Below, one piece after another: positions 1-8,097 of a DNA stretch of 64,000 nucleotides (position 1 is its first letter; the number at the start of each line of letters is the position of its first letter). The stretch covers positions 124,001 through 188,000 of the forward strand of contig NZ_FOKV01000002.1 in the NCBI RefSeq assembly GCF_900112105.1. Direction: 5' to 3'. The DNA is from Zunongwangia mangrovi (GTDB lineage Bacteria > Bacteroidota > Bacteroidia > Flavobacteriales > Flavobacteriaceae). The translations under genes were made by a program, and so were the position numbers. The notes beneath the pieces were generated by a model. That model was not told where the DNA came from and ran no database searches. It worked only from the letters and a program-made list of their open reading frames with translations.

Positions 1-216
1 GAATGCGGGTATTGCGTAGATGTTTGTCCGCAGCACTTAATGCCAATGCAGTTTGTAAAAGGTCATCAGGAAGATCAAAATTTGTTGAGCCAATTCAACT
101 TAGATCATTGTATCGAGTGCGGCGCGTGCGAATATATTTGTCCTAGTAATTTACCGCTAATGCAAAGCATTGTTTTAGGAAAAGTGGAACTTCAAAAAAT
201 GAGGTATGCAAAATAG
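1..216 (+). CDS. RnfC-like Fe-S subunit, C-terminal fragment (5' end outside window)
   Basis: The window opens inside an open frame whose last 71 codons carry two 4Fe-4S ferredoxin motifs, ECGYCVDVCP and later CIECGACEYICPSNLPLMQ. The spacing and the 'LMP.Q' and 'CPS.LPL.Q' signatures are those of the C-terminal ferredoxin domain of RnfC, the NADH-facing iron-sulfur subunit of Rnf complexes. The stop overlaps the start of the RnfD-like gene by 11 bases, so the two are translationally linked. NADH and FMN domains would lie upstream and cannot be seen, so a shorter RnfC-derived ferredoxin protein remains possible. Confidence 0.85.
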   Translation, partial: ECGYCVDVCPQHLMPMQFVKGHQEDQNLLSQFNLDHCIECGACEYICPSNLPLMQSIVLGKVELQKMRYAK

Positions 217-1297
217 TCGCTTCTCCCCTTTTGTAAGTTCTAAAAACAGCATCAGTAAAGTGATGCTCGATGTGATCATTGCATTGTTATCGCTTTGTGC
301 GTTTGCATTTTATACTTATCGCATCTGGTTTTTAATCGTTTTAGGTTCAGCTTTAGGTGGCGCTATTTTAACCGAAATTCTGTTTTCCGGCATCTTTTTA
401 AAAAAATGGAAAGGAATTTTAGACGGTTCAGCCATTATCACAGTGTTGCTGCTCGTATTTACGACTTCACCTTTAACGCCTTGGTATGTGGCCGCTTTTG
501 GTGGTTCTTGCGCTGTTTTATTTGGGAAAATTCTTTGGGGAGGCGTTGGTAAAAATAAATTTAATCCGGCTTTGGTTGGTCGCGAATTTATGACGGTATT
601 CTTTCCGCTGGTGATGAGTTCAGGAGATATTTGGTCGACGAAAAGAATTCGGTATGTTTATGAAGTTGAATGGTTTAATTTTATTCCGAATGCACATTGG
701 GCGGAATTTTTAAATGAATTATTCTTTGTTCCTACCGGAGCTTTAGGCGAATATTCTGCAGTATGTTTATTATTAGGTGGAATCTATTTGATCTTTAGAA
801 GAAGAATTTCGTGGCATATTCCGGTATTTCTATTAGTGAGCTTCCTTTCATTCCTATGGATCTTTGAAGATCAAAACCTCAATTACAGTTTAGGCGGAAT
901 CTTACTCGGCGCAATTTTTATGGCTACCGATATGCCATCGAGCCCATCTTCTCCCACCGGAAAATCTTATTACGGATTAATGATTGGTTTGGTTGCCGGG
1001 CTTTGCATTCAGTTTGGAGCCGGTTTCGAATATATGTCGTATTCCATTTTAATTCTGAATGGATTTTCAACAAAGATCAATCAGGTGTTTATGCCAAGAA
1101 CCTGGGGAACAAAAATCGACTGGCCTAAAAAAACAGAAGAAGTGTTTTTACTTACACTTTCAATATTGACTGTGACTTTTGCGGTGCTAAGCCTGCATTA
1201 TTACGGTTACATTCCGTATCTCATTTACGTTTATATTATTTATATCATTTTCAAGTTTAATTTTTCATTCAGTAAAAAACTGCATCAACCCATATAA
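206..1297 (+). CDS. RnfD/NqrB-family membrane protein
   Basis: A 363-residue polytopic membrane protein with about nine or ten hydrophobic segments. Family signatures of the RnfD/NqrB/RsxD group are visible: DGSA near residue 73, NKFNPALVGR near 117, WHIP near 203 and ATDMPSSPSSPTGK near 240. In Rnf complexes RnfD is a flavin-carrying membrane subunit that passes electrons across the membrane. The usual SGAT/QAT-type motif where FMN is covalently bound is not evident between residues 130 and 185, so flavinylation is doubtful. The gene lies between an RnfC-like gene and a lipoprotein nitroreductase, with no RnfA, RnfE or RnfG visible downstream. Family membership is secure; the exact complex is not. 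Confidence 0.85.
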   Translation: MQNSRFSPFVSSKNSISKVMLDVIIALLSLCAFAFYTYRIWFLIVLGSALGGAILTEILFSGIFLKKWKGILDGSAIITVLLLVFTTSPLTPWYVAAFGGSCAVLFGKILWGGVGKNKFNPALVGREFMTVFFPLVMSSGDIWSTKRIRYVYEVEWFNFIPNAHWAEFLNELFFVPTGALGEYSAVCLLLGGIYLIFRRRISWHIPVFLLVSFLSFLWIFEDQNLNYSLGGILLGAIFMATDMPSSPSSPTGKSYYGLMIGLVAGLCIQFGAGFEYMSYSILILNGFSTKINQVFMPRTWGTKIDWPKKTEEVFLLTLSILTVTFAVLSLHYYGYIPYLIYVYIIYIIFKFNFSFSKKLHQPI

Positions 1298-1299
1298 TT

Positions 1300-1950
1300 A
1301 TGAAGAAGATCTTTCTTATCGCGATTAGTGCATTAAGTTTAATTGCCTGTGAGCAAAAGCCAGAAACGCCCGAAGTGTTGAATTTAGAAGGAAAAACGGC
1401 GGTGATCGACAATATGCTTTCGCGAAGAAGTATTAGAAAATATACCGATAAGCAGGTTTCTAAAGAACAGCTCGACACGATTATGAAATGTGCGATTTAT
1501 GCGCCAAGTGCGTTGAATAAACAGCCCTGGGAGATTCGTGTGATTCAGAATCAAGAGATTTTAAATGAAATTAATCAGCGTTTTCTAAATTATGCTGAAG
1601 GAAAAGAATTTAAAGGAAGTGCGGCACATTACCGCGAACCCGGTTTTAGTATTTTTCACGGAGCGCCAACCGCGATCGTGATGGCCAGAGACAAAAGCAG
1701 TACTATTAGTTATATGGACTGCGGAATTGCGCTTCAGAATATTTTACTGAGCTCGAAAGCAATGGGATTGGGCACTTGTCCGCTAGGAACTTTGGTCCCC
1801 ATATTAAATCTAGAAGAAAATTCAGATTTGCTAGAATTAATCAATATTCCTGAAGGTTACGAAGTTGCGATCAATATTGCCTTAGGTTACCCAGCAGAAA
1901 ATCCTGAAGCTCCGGTTCGATATTCAGATAAGGTGAAAATTATCGAGTAG
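1300..1950 (+). CDS. Nitroreductase-family flavoprotein with lipoprotein signal
   Basis: A 216-residue protein. The first 17 residues form a type II signal peptide ending in the lipobox LIAC (Cys17), so the protein is predicted to be lipid-anchored outside the cytoplasm. The rest is a nitroreductase/FMN reductase domain: SRRSIRKY at 41-48 (FMN phosphate contacts), APSALNKQPWE at 68-78 and GLGTCPLG at 156-163. Most family members are cytoplasmic and use NAD(P)H, which is absent from the periplasm. It starts two bases after the RnfD-like stop, so the simplest inference is that the membrane Rnf-like proteins supply its electrons. The substrate is unknown. FMN loading outside the cytoplasm would also need explaining. 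Confidence 0.85.
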   Translation: MKKIFLIAISALSLIACEQKPETPEVLNLEGKTAVIDNMLSRRSIRKYTDKQVSKEQLDTIMKCAIYAPSALNKQPWEIRVIQNQEILNEINQRFLNYAEGKEFKGSAAHYREPGFSIFHGAPTAIVMARDKSSTISYMDCGIALQNILLSSKAMGLGTCPLGTLVPILNLEENSDLLELINIPEGYEVAINIALGYPAENPEAPVRYSDKVKIIE

Positions 1951-1951
1951 G

Positions 1952-1995
1952 ATTCAGTAAGCAGTTCTCAGTATTCAGTATTCAGTTTGCAGTTT
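1952..1995. repeat. Short imperfect tandem repeat (CAGTATT-type)
   Basis: The spacer after the nitroreductase contains several copies of a 7-base unit around CAGTATT (CAGTATTCAGTATTCAGT plus degenerate flanking copies CAGTAAG, CAGTTCT and CAGTTTG). It has no coding potential and no strong dyad. Low-complexity units of this kind occur in Bacteroidota spacers; function unknown. Confidence 0.55.
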
Positions 1996-2118
1996 AAAGA
2001 ATCTAAAATCTATTTTCTAACATCTAGAAACTGAATAACAATAAATTGAAGATTGCTTAAAATCAACTTAATATGATTTTTTGAAAATCACCTTTCCTTT
2101 GCAAAAAAGTAGACTGTA

Positions 2119-2934
2119 TTGGGAAGAAAGCGAAAAATTGATTTGTTGGTGATTTCAGATGTTCATTTAGGAACTTTTGGATGTCATGCGAAAGAATTGT
2201 TGCTATATCTTGATAGCGTAGCGCCAAAAAAGTTAATCCTTAATGGAGATTTTATCGACATCTGGCAGTTTAGAAAACGTTACTTCCCAAAATCTCATCT
2301 GGAAGTCATCAAGAAAATTATCGATCTAAGCACTAGCGGAACTGAAGTAATCTATATTACCGGAAATCATGACGAGATGCTTAGAAAGTTTAGCGAGACT
2401 TTTATGGGCTCGTTTTCGATCGTAGATAAGCTGGTTTTAGAACTCGACGGAAAAAAAGCCTGGTTTTTTCACGGTGATGTATTTGATGTTTCTATACAAA
2501 ATGCCAAGTGGATCGCTAAACTTGGTGGTTGGGGTTATGATTTTTTAATTCTTCTTAACCGATTTTTAAACTGGTGTTTGGTGAGAATTGGCCGAAAAAA
2601 ATATTCACTATCCAAAAAGATTAAAAGCAAAGTAAAAAGTGCCATGAAATTTATAGACGATTTCGAAAAGACCGCTACAGATCTTGCCATAGAAAATGAC
2701 TATAAATATGTGGTTTGCGGGCATATTCATCAGCCAAGAATCGTTAGAAAAACCAACAAAAAAGGAACTTGTCTTTATTTAAATTCTGGCGATTGGATCG
2801 AAAATCTAACCGCCTTAGAATATAATGACAAGCGTTGGGAGTTAATTCGTTTTCCTGAACTGGATATTAAGCAAATTAACGAACCACAATTGCTTACGGC
2901 AATCACGGTTTTAAAGCGCAGTAAATCGAAGTGA
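2119..2934 (+). CDS. UDP-2,3-diacylglucosamine diphosphatase-like metallophosphoesterase
   Basis: A 271-residue calcineurin-type phosphoesterase. The two-metal site is complete: SDVHLG (Asp14, His16), GDFID (43-47), GNHD (82-85), FHGD (117-120) and GHIHQP (201-206). The GDFIDIWQ and GNHDE forms resemble LpxH, which removes UMP from UDP-2,3-diacylglucosamine in lipid A synthesis, but many Bacteroidota paralogues of this class have not been tested. The start is TTG: an in-frame stop lies three codons upstream and no ATG occurs before the first motif. It ends eight bases from the convergent proline dehydrogenase gene. LpxH activity is inference. Confidence 0.85.
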   Translation: MGRKRKIDLLVISDVHLGTFGCHAKELLLYLDSVAPKKLILNGDFIDIWQFRKRYFPKSHLEVIKKIIDLSTSGTEVIYITGNHDEMLRKFSETFMGSFSIVDKLVLELDGKKAWFFHGDVFDVSIQNAKWIAKLGGWGYDFLILLNRFLNWCLVRIGRKKYSLSKKIKSKVKSAMKFIDDFEKTATDLAIENDYKYVVCGHIHQPRIVRKTNKKGTCLYLNSGDWIENLTALEYNDKRWELIRFPELDIKQINEPQLLTAITVLKRSKSK

Positions 2935-2942
2935 GAGTTGAA

Positions 2943-4154
2943 TTAAAAACTTTCCTTCTCTTGGCGATCGTGTCTTGTTTCATGACCTTTTCTACGTTTA
3001 CGCTCTTCTAACAATAAAGAAAGCTCACGCCCTGTTTGTCCTTTTACTGAAGAGTTTTCCTGCGCCCTTCTCATTAAATAAGGAACCACATCTTTTACAG
3101 GTCCAAACGGTACGAGTTTAGCCGAATTATAACCTTTTTTCGCCAGGTTATAGCTAAGATGATCACTCATCCCGAATAATTGACTAAACCAGATATGAGG
3201 ATGATTAATTGGATAATCCTTATCCTCGATAATCTGTAAAGCAAGATAATTACTAACCTCGTTATGCGTACCAATATAAACTGATATATCTTCCAAGTTA
3301 CCCAAACAATAAGACATTACACTATTAAAATTCACATCTGTAGCTTCCTTGCTTTCGCAAATTGGCGAAGGATATCCCAGTTTTTTAGCTCGTTCGTTTT
3401 CTTTTTCCATGTAGGCACCACGAACGATCTTCGCTCCTATTTTAAAACCTTCAGCTTTACCCTTTTCGTGAAGATCTTTTAAGTATTCAATACGATCCCA
3501 ACGATAACACTGCAAAGTATTAAAAATAAGCGCTTCTTCTTTATTGTAACGTCGCATCATATCTTCCATTAAATCGTCTGCTGCTGTTTGCATCCAGCTT
3601 TCTTCTCCATCTGCATACAATCTAACCTTAAGCTCGTAAGCTTTCTTACAAAGTCGCTCTACTCGATTTTTGATGTTTTCCCACTCCTTTTTTTCATCGT
3701 CGGTTAAACTAACTTTAGCAGTCATTTTCTCCCAAATCTCGAATCTCCCTACTCCGGTGGGCTTAAAAACAGCAAAAGGAAGCTCTTTTTCTTCGCTGGC
3801 AAACTTAATAAGTTGTAGTTTTTTTTCTACTGCGGCATCAAACTGCTCTTCGGTCTCTTTTCCTTCAACAGAATAGTCCAAAATACTATGTAATTTGGCC
3901 TCAAACATGGTTTTTATGGTCGGTTTACAATCTTCCATTGTTTCACCACCGGCAAACTGTTCAAAAATCGTCTTTTTAATAAGGCCTTCTACAGGTAAAT
4001 TTAATTTTAAAGACATTTTGGTAAGTGCAATACCAGATTTTACTAAAGTTGGCCTTCCCATCATACTAAACAAGAAAATTGCTCTATCTAGTTCTGAATC
4101 TGATTTTAATCTAAAAGCCGTTTTGGTATTGTTAAATATCTTTTTTCTAATCAT
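2943..4154 (-). CDS. Proline dehydrogenase (monofunctional)
   Basis: A 403-residue FAD enzyme that oxidises proline to pyrroline-5-carboxylate and passes electrons to the respiratory quinone pool. Hallmarks of the PRODH barrel are KIVRGAYM (242-249), GTHN (295-298) and the substrate-carboxylate motif YLMRRAQENS (359-368). At about 400 residues it is the short, single-function type rather than a PutA fusion; no P5C dehydrogenase gene lies next to it. The ATG start gives the length usual for the family. It is divergent from aroB, with a 96-base spacer. Confidence 0.93.
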   Translation of the reverse strand: MIRKKIFNNTKTAFRLKSDSELDRAIFLFSMMGRPTLVKSGIALTKMSLKLNLPVEGLIKKTIFEQFAGGETMEDCKPTIKTMFEAKLHSILDYSVEGKETEEQFDAAVEKKLQLIKFASEEKELPFAVFKPTGVGRFEIWEKMTAKVSLTDDEKKEWENIKNRVERLCKKAYELKVRLYADGEESWMQTAADDLMEDMMRRYNKEEALIFNTLQCYRWDRIEYLKDLHEKGKAEGFKIGAKIVRGAYMEKENERAKKLGYPSPICESKEATDVNFNSVMSYCLGNLEDISVYIGTHNEVSNYLALQIIEDKDYPINHPHIWFSQLFGMSDHLSYNLAKKGYNSAKLVPFGPVKDVVPYLMRRAQENSSVKGQTGRELSLLLEERKRRKGHETRHDRQEKESF

Positions 4155-4250
4155 GGGATATAGTTAATTAAGGCAAATATAATTATTGAATATTGATTTC
4201 GATTTAATTATTTCTCCTTATTTTCGACACTGTTTAAAAGATCCAAAATC

Positions 4251-5315
4251 ATGGCAAATACGGCAAAAGGAACCGTTTATTACAAAGAAGAAGCATATCA
4301 AAAAATTAATGAATATCTAAGAGAAAACAATCATTCTAAGGTATTTATTTTAGTAGACAGCAATACTCACGAGCTTTGCCTGCCTGCTTTTTTACCAAAA
4401 ATAGAAACCGAAACGGCTATCGAAATCATAGAGATCGAAGCTGGCGAGCCTTTTAAGAACCTGGACACCTGTATGGGAGTTTGGCAGGCAATGTCTGATC
4501 TTGAAGGAGATCGTAAAAGCCTTATGATTAATCTTGGTGGCGGTGTAGTGACCGATCTTGGTGGTTTTGTTGCTTCAACTTTTAAACGAGGAATCAATTA
4601 TATAAACGTGCCCACTACTCTGCTTTCTATGGTAGATGCTTCAGTTGGTGGAAAAACCGGTGTAGATCTTGGGAATCTTAAAAACCAGATAGGTGTAATT
4701 TCTAATGCTGAAATGGTGATCGTAGATTCAGATTATCTAGCGACACTTCCTTCCGAAGAAATGAGAAGTGGTTTAGCTGAAATTTTGAAACATGGTCTTA
4801 TTGCAGATGAAGCATACTGGCACAAAGTTGGACAGCTAAGTGAACTTACATTAAGTGATCTTGATGATATTATACGTGTTTCTGTAGAAATTAAAGCTGA
4901 AGTAGTTGCTGAAGATCCTTTTGAAAACGGATTACGAAAAACATTGAATTATGGCCACACATTAGGCCACGCGGTAGAATCTTATTGCCTAACGCATACC
5001 GAAAAGAAAACCTTATTACACGGTGAGGCCGTCGCTTTGGGAATTATTTTGGCTACTTACCTTTCAAAGGAACTAAAGGATTTCCCTACAGAAAAACTTG
5101 ATGATATCACGAAGCGAATTGTCGAACTTTATGGAAAAGTAGATTTTACTCGAGAAGATATCGATGCTATTATCGATCTAATGAAGTATGATAAGAAAAA
5201 TGAAGCCGGAAAGATCAATTTTGTCCTTCTAAAAGATATTGGTGAGACAGAAATTGATTGTCAGGTTCCAAATGATCTAATATTTGATGCCTTTGAATTT
5301 TATAAAAACGCCTGA
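4251..5315 (+). CDS. aroB: 3-dehydroquinate synthase
   Basis: A 354-residue enzyme of the shikimate pathway that converts DAHP to 3-dehydroquinate using NAD and Zn2+. Visible motifs are the NAD-binding stretch GGGVVTDLGGF (96-106), PTTLLSMVDASVGGKTG (121-137), the zinc/active-site helix GLAEILKHG (174-182) and NYGHTLGHAVES with its metal-binding histidines. Length and motifs are standard for AroB. The next gene downstream on the same strand is a small acidic protein about 95 bases away, possibly cotranscribed. A TATTTTCG element at 4219-4226 resembles a -7 box, but no TTG sits at the expected distance. Confidence 0.95.
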   Translation: MANTAKGTVYYKEEAYQKINEYLRENNHSKVFILVDSNTHELCLPAFLPKIETETAIEIIEIEAGEPFKNLDTCMGVWQAMSDLEGDRKSLMINLGGGVVTDLGGFVASTFKRGINYINVPTTLLSMVDASVGGKTGVDLGNLKNQIGVISNAEMVIVDSDYLATLPSEEMRSGLAEILKHGLIADEAYWHKVGQLSELTLSDLDDIIRVSVEIKAEVVAEDPFENGLRKTLNYGHTLGHAVESYCLTHTEKKTLLHGEAVALGIILATYLSKELKDFPTEKLDDITKRIVELYGKVDFTREDIDAIIDLMKYDKKNEAGKINFVLLKDIGETEIDCQVPNDLIFDAFEFYKNA

Positions 5316-5409
5316 TTATTATAAATTTATTATTCCATTAAAAATTTACCCCAGGCCTCTAAGATTTTATATTTTTATTTATAATTGCAAAAAAAATCAA
5401 CCTTAGAAA

Positions 5410-5706
5410 ATGAAAAGAGTAATTGTTGACTTTAAGAAATTAACACCGGAGATATTAAGCCTTCTGGTTGAAAAATACCCTGATGGCTACGATGACGACC
5501 ACATCATCTCCTTTAAGAATGCGAAGGGAGAAACGGTTGATGCGGTTGAAGTAAAAACTGAAGATGCTATTTATCTTGTAAAAGTTAGTACTCGTTTAGA
5601 AAATACAATGGCTAATTTTGACGAAGACGATTATGATGATGACGACTTTAACGAGCCAATCGTAGATATTCCTGAAAAAGATAACGAAGAAGAGGACGAG
5701 GATTAA
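5410..5706 (+). CDS. Small highly acidic conserved hypothetical protein
   Basis: A 98-residue protein. The first 70 residues look like a compact alpha/beta fold (MKRVIVDFKKLTPEILSLL...), and residues 70-98 are almost wholly Asp/Glu (DEDDYDDDDF, then NEEEDED). There are no membrane segments, signal peptide or cysteines. I do not recognise a characterised family. Similar small acidic proteins occur in flavobacteria, sometimes with misleading names. It follows aroB and is closed by a strong hairpin terminator. The acidic tail suggests binding to a basic partner or a nucleic-acid-mimic role, but that is speculation. Confidence 0.8.
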   Translation: MKRVIVDFKKLTPEILSLLVEKYPDGYDDDHIISFKNAKGETVDAVEVKTEDAIYLVKVSTRLENTMANFDEDDYDDDDFNEPIVDIPEKDNEEEDED

Positions 5707-5713
5707 AACATAA

Positions 5714-5739
5714 AAAAAGGGAGCTTAAGCTCCCTTTTT
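5714..5739. terminator. Bidirectional intrinsic terminator
   Basis: A perfect palindrome of two 13-base arms, AAAAAGGGAGCTT and AAGCTCCCTTTTT, has A and T runs at its ends. It lies between the convergent acidic-protein gene (plus) and DJ-1/PfpI gene (minus), so it can serve both. Confidence 0.9.
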
Positions 5740-5764
5740 CAATATTCCAAATTTCATTAAAGAA

Positions 5765-6313
5765 TTATGCATGCTGATAATCGTGCTTTCCTTCTTTAAT
5801 TTCTTCGATTAATTTATCATTAAATGCTGGTAGATCATCTGGTGTTCTACTGGTTACAAATCCTTCGTCTACAACTACTTCTCTATCTACCCAAAGTGCA
5901 CCTGCATTTTCAAGGTCTTTTTTAATTGCCGGGTAGGATGTCATCGTTCTTCCTTCAACAACTTCTGCGTTTATCAAAGACTGTGGTCCATGACAAATAG
6001 CTGCTACGATCTTACTCTGTTTAAAGAAATCTCTTATAAAAACCAAGGCATCTTCGTTAGTACGTAAGTTATCTGGATTTAAAACTCCACCAGGTAATAC
6101 CAAAGCATTGTAATCTTTAGCAGTAACTTCGCTAACAAGTTTATCAACTTTAATATCTTTTCCCCAGTTATCTACATCCCAGCTTTTTATAGTTCCAGAC
6201 TTGATACTTACAACATCTGCAGTAAAACCTGCTTTTTCTATCGCTTCTTTTGGAGAGGTTAACTCACTCTCTTCAAATCCGTCTGTCGCTAAAATTGCTA
6301 CTCTCTTATCCAT
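5765..6313 (-). CDS. DJ-1/PfpI-family protein (YhbO/YraA-like)
   Basis: A 182-residue cytosolic protein of the DJ-1/PfpI superfamily. The nucleophile elbow AICHGPQSLI carries the Cys-His pair, and the upstream glutamate is in DGFEESEL near residue 14. TSRTPDDLPAFNDKLIEEI near the end is typical of the PfpI/YhbO/general-stress-protein-18 branch. Members have been reported as proteases, chaperones and methylglyoxal/glyoxal-adduct deglycases, and the last activity is disputed. It stands alone on the minus strand with its own spacer, consistent with a stress-induced single gene. Confidence 0.9.
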   Translation of the reverse strand: MDKRVAILATDGFEESELTSPKEAIEKAGFTADVVSIKSGTIKSWDVDNWGKDIKVDKLVSEVTAKDYNALVLPGGVLNPDNLRTNEDALVFIRDFFKQSKIVAAICHGPQSLINAEVVEGRTMTSYPAIKKDLENAGALWVDREVVVDEGFVTSRTPDDLPAFNDKLIEEIKEGKHDYQHA

Positions 6314-6402
6314 AATTTTTCTTTTTTTGGTTCAATTTCAAATTTAAAAACTAAGCATAGAAGACTGTATTAAAGACCTTTTAAAATTGCGATGATTGCA
6401 AG

Positions 6403-6442
6403 TTAATAAGCGTTAAACTTTAATATTCTTAACGCTTATTAA
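6403..6442. repeat. 14-bp perfect inverted repeat in spacer
   Basis: TTAATAAGCGTTAA at 6403-6416 is repeated in inverse orientation as TTAACGCTTATTAA at 6429-6442, with a 12-base spacer. No T-run follows on either side, so it is a poor intrinsic terminator. It lies between the end of the brkB-like gene and the start of the DJ-1/PfpI gene and could be an operator for the latter or an mRNA 3' stem. Apart from it, the 243-base spacer (6314-6556) shows nothing recognisable. Confidence 0.6.
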
Positions 6443-6556
6443 GAAAAGCAGGTTTCTTTTGACATTTATTTAAAAATGGTTAATGTGGTTTAAATTATTT
6501 TGCCACAACCTCAGAAAGCTTTTTTTATTATTTGGGAAAATCTAATTGGTTAATAT

Positions 6557-7576
6557 TTATGATTCTGAATCTTTTTTAGATTTCTTGGCAAAGCGAAGAT
6601 TTTCTTTAAGTTTATCAATAATTCTTTTCTCTTCTTTTATTTGAACTTTTTTCTTTTCAAGCTTTTCCATTTCCTGGTAAATAGCAGGCTCCCCGTTTTT
6701 ACCCATCTGAATTTTTTCATTTTTAACCAGTGCGTACTGTACGGTAAATTCGGCTCCGTAAAATAATATCATGCAGGCGTAATATACCCAAAGTAGAATT
6801 AAAACCACACTTGAAGCACCACCATAGACCGAAGTTGGCTCACTGGCACCAAAATAAAAGCTTATTAGGTATTCACCAATTAAGAATAGAAGCGTTGTTA
6901 GACTTGCTCCCCAAAAAGTTGTTTTCCATTTAATCTTTATATCTGGAAGAATTTTAAAGATCGACATAAATAAACTGGTGATTACTAGAAATGAGATTAC
7001 AAAATTGGCGATATCTAGCATCGCTCCGGTAACATTAGGCGCTATAAAATGAATTCTTTCTTTGACCACATTAAGCAAAGCCGAAATAACTAAGGAAACA
7101 AGTAATAAAAGCCCAACGACGAGAATCATCCCAAAAGAAATTGCTCTGTCCAAAAGAACACCCCAAAAATCATTACGCTTTTCAGCTACGTTCCAAATAT
7201 TGTTCATCGCAAGCTTCAGCTGAACAAACACTCCGGTTGCACCAAATAATAACATTCCAACACCAAAAATGATCGCAAATGTTGAATCCTGAGAAAGCCA
7301 GGCGTTAGAGATCATTTTTTCTATCGCATCTGCTGTACCGCTACCAATAAATCTGGTGATTTCTTTAGTAATTCTACCTTGTACAGCATCTCTTCCGAAG
7401 AAATAACCTGCAATACTTACTACGATGATCAATAATGATGGTAAAGAAAATAGCGTATAATAAGCAATAGTAGCACTACGGGAATAAGGTTCATTTTTAT
7501 TCCAACTATTAAAAGCTTTAACCAGAAGTTTGAAAAAAGCTTTTGTAGATCTAATATATTTTGGGGTATCGCTCAA
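6557..7576 (-). CDS. YihY/BrkB-family inner membrane protein
   Basis: A 339-residue membrane protein with six predicted transmembrane segments. It has the family's N-terminal signature SRSATIAYYTLFSLPSLLII, the YFFGRDAVQGRI loop and the conserved GASSVVLILLWVYYACMILFYGAEF segment near residues 250-275. A charged, helix-forming cytoplasmic tail of about 55 residues (EMEKLEKKKVQIKEEKR...) follows. The family was once called ribonuclease BN in error; its real function is unknown, though transport has been suggested. Its start overlaps the DinB-like gene by four bases (ATGA type), so they are co-translated as part of the PEP carboxylase transcript. Confidence 0.92.
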   Translation of the reverse strand: MSDTPKYIRSTKAFFKLLVKAFNSWNKNEPYSRSATIAYYTLFSLPSLLIIVVSIAGYFFGRDAVQGRITKEITRFIGSGTADAIEKMISNAWLSQDSTFAIIFGVGMLLFGATGVFVQLKLAMNNIWNVAEKRNDFWGVLLDRAISFGMILVVGLLLLVSLVISALLNVVKERIHFIAPNVTGAMLDIANFVISFLVITSLFMSIFKILPDIKIKWKTTFWGASLTTLLFLIGEYLISFYFGASEPTSVYGGASSVVLILLWVYYACMILFYGAEFTVQYALVKNEKIQMGKNGEPAIYQEMEKLEKKKVQIKEEKRIIDKLKENLRFAKKSKKDSES

Positions 7577-8094
7577 ATGCTATATCGCTCTTGTAAAATT
7601 TTTAAATGATGTTTGGTATGCCCAATAATTATAAAGCCAATTGCTCTAGGTGTTGCTGAAGATCCGTTCATTTGTCCAACCTGCTTCAACATATCTTCTG
7701 TAAAGGAATCAAATAAAAATAAAGTCGATTTTCTTACAATTTCGAATTCATTTTTTAAGCTTTTTAAGCTTCGATTTTCAGCTCTGCTAAAAGTTACGTA
7801 AGCATCATGATCAAATCCCTGTAAAGCTTGTGATTCTCTTCTTGCCAGGCTTAAGGCTCTAAACTGAAAAATTCTTTCCACGTCGATCAAATGCTGAAAA
7901 ACTTCAGCTATCGTCCACTTATCTTCGGCATATTTATAGCCTAACTTGGCTTCTTCTAATCGCTCTAAGATTTCTGAAACTTCTTTCAGGTTCTCTAAAA
8001 ATAATGTCCCCAAAGAACTCTCTTTGGGGACACTCTTAATATAATTTTCATAGAACGGATTATATTCTGAAGCATTCAACTGCTCTACCGTCAT
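7573..8094 (-). CDS. DinB-like domain protein
   Basis: A 173-residue protein of the DinB/YfiT four-helix-bundle superfamily. The three-histidine metal triad is visible: VFQHLIDVER, GFDHDAY and GHTKHHLKIL near the C-terminus. Characterised relatives include bacillithiol S-transferases and other thiol transferases. Because this genome carries bshA (32771-33919), a bacillithiol-linked role is possible but unproven. The gene sits three bases downstream of the PEP carboxylase gene and overlaps the BrkB-family gene, so it is within one operon. Confidence 0.88.
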   Translation of the reverse strand: MTVEQLNASEYNPFYENYIKSVPKESSLGTLFLENLKEVSEILERLEEAKLGYKYAEDKWTIAEVFQHLIDVERIFQFRALSLARRESQALQGFDHDAYVTFSRAENRSLKSLKNEFEIVRKSTLFLFDSFTEDMLKQVGQMNGSSATPRAIGFIIIGHTKHHLKILQERYSI

Positions 8095-8097
8095 AAT

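Noticed and set aside
1952-1995. CRISPR-like repeat array
   Set aside because: The units are only about seven bases, tandem and without spacers; no cas genes are present anywhere in the window.
6557-7576. Ribonuclease BN
   Set aside because: The BrkB/YihY family was given that name in error; the protein is a polytopic membrane protein with no nuclease motif.
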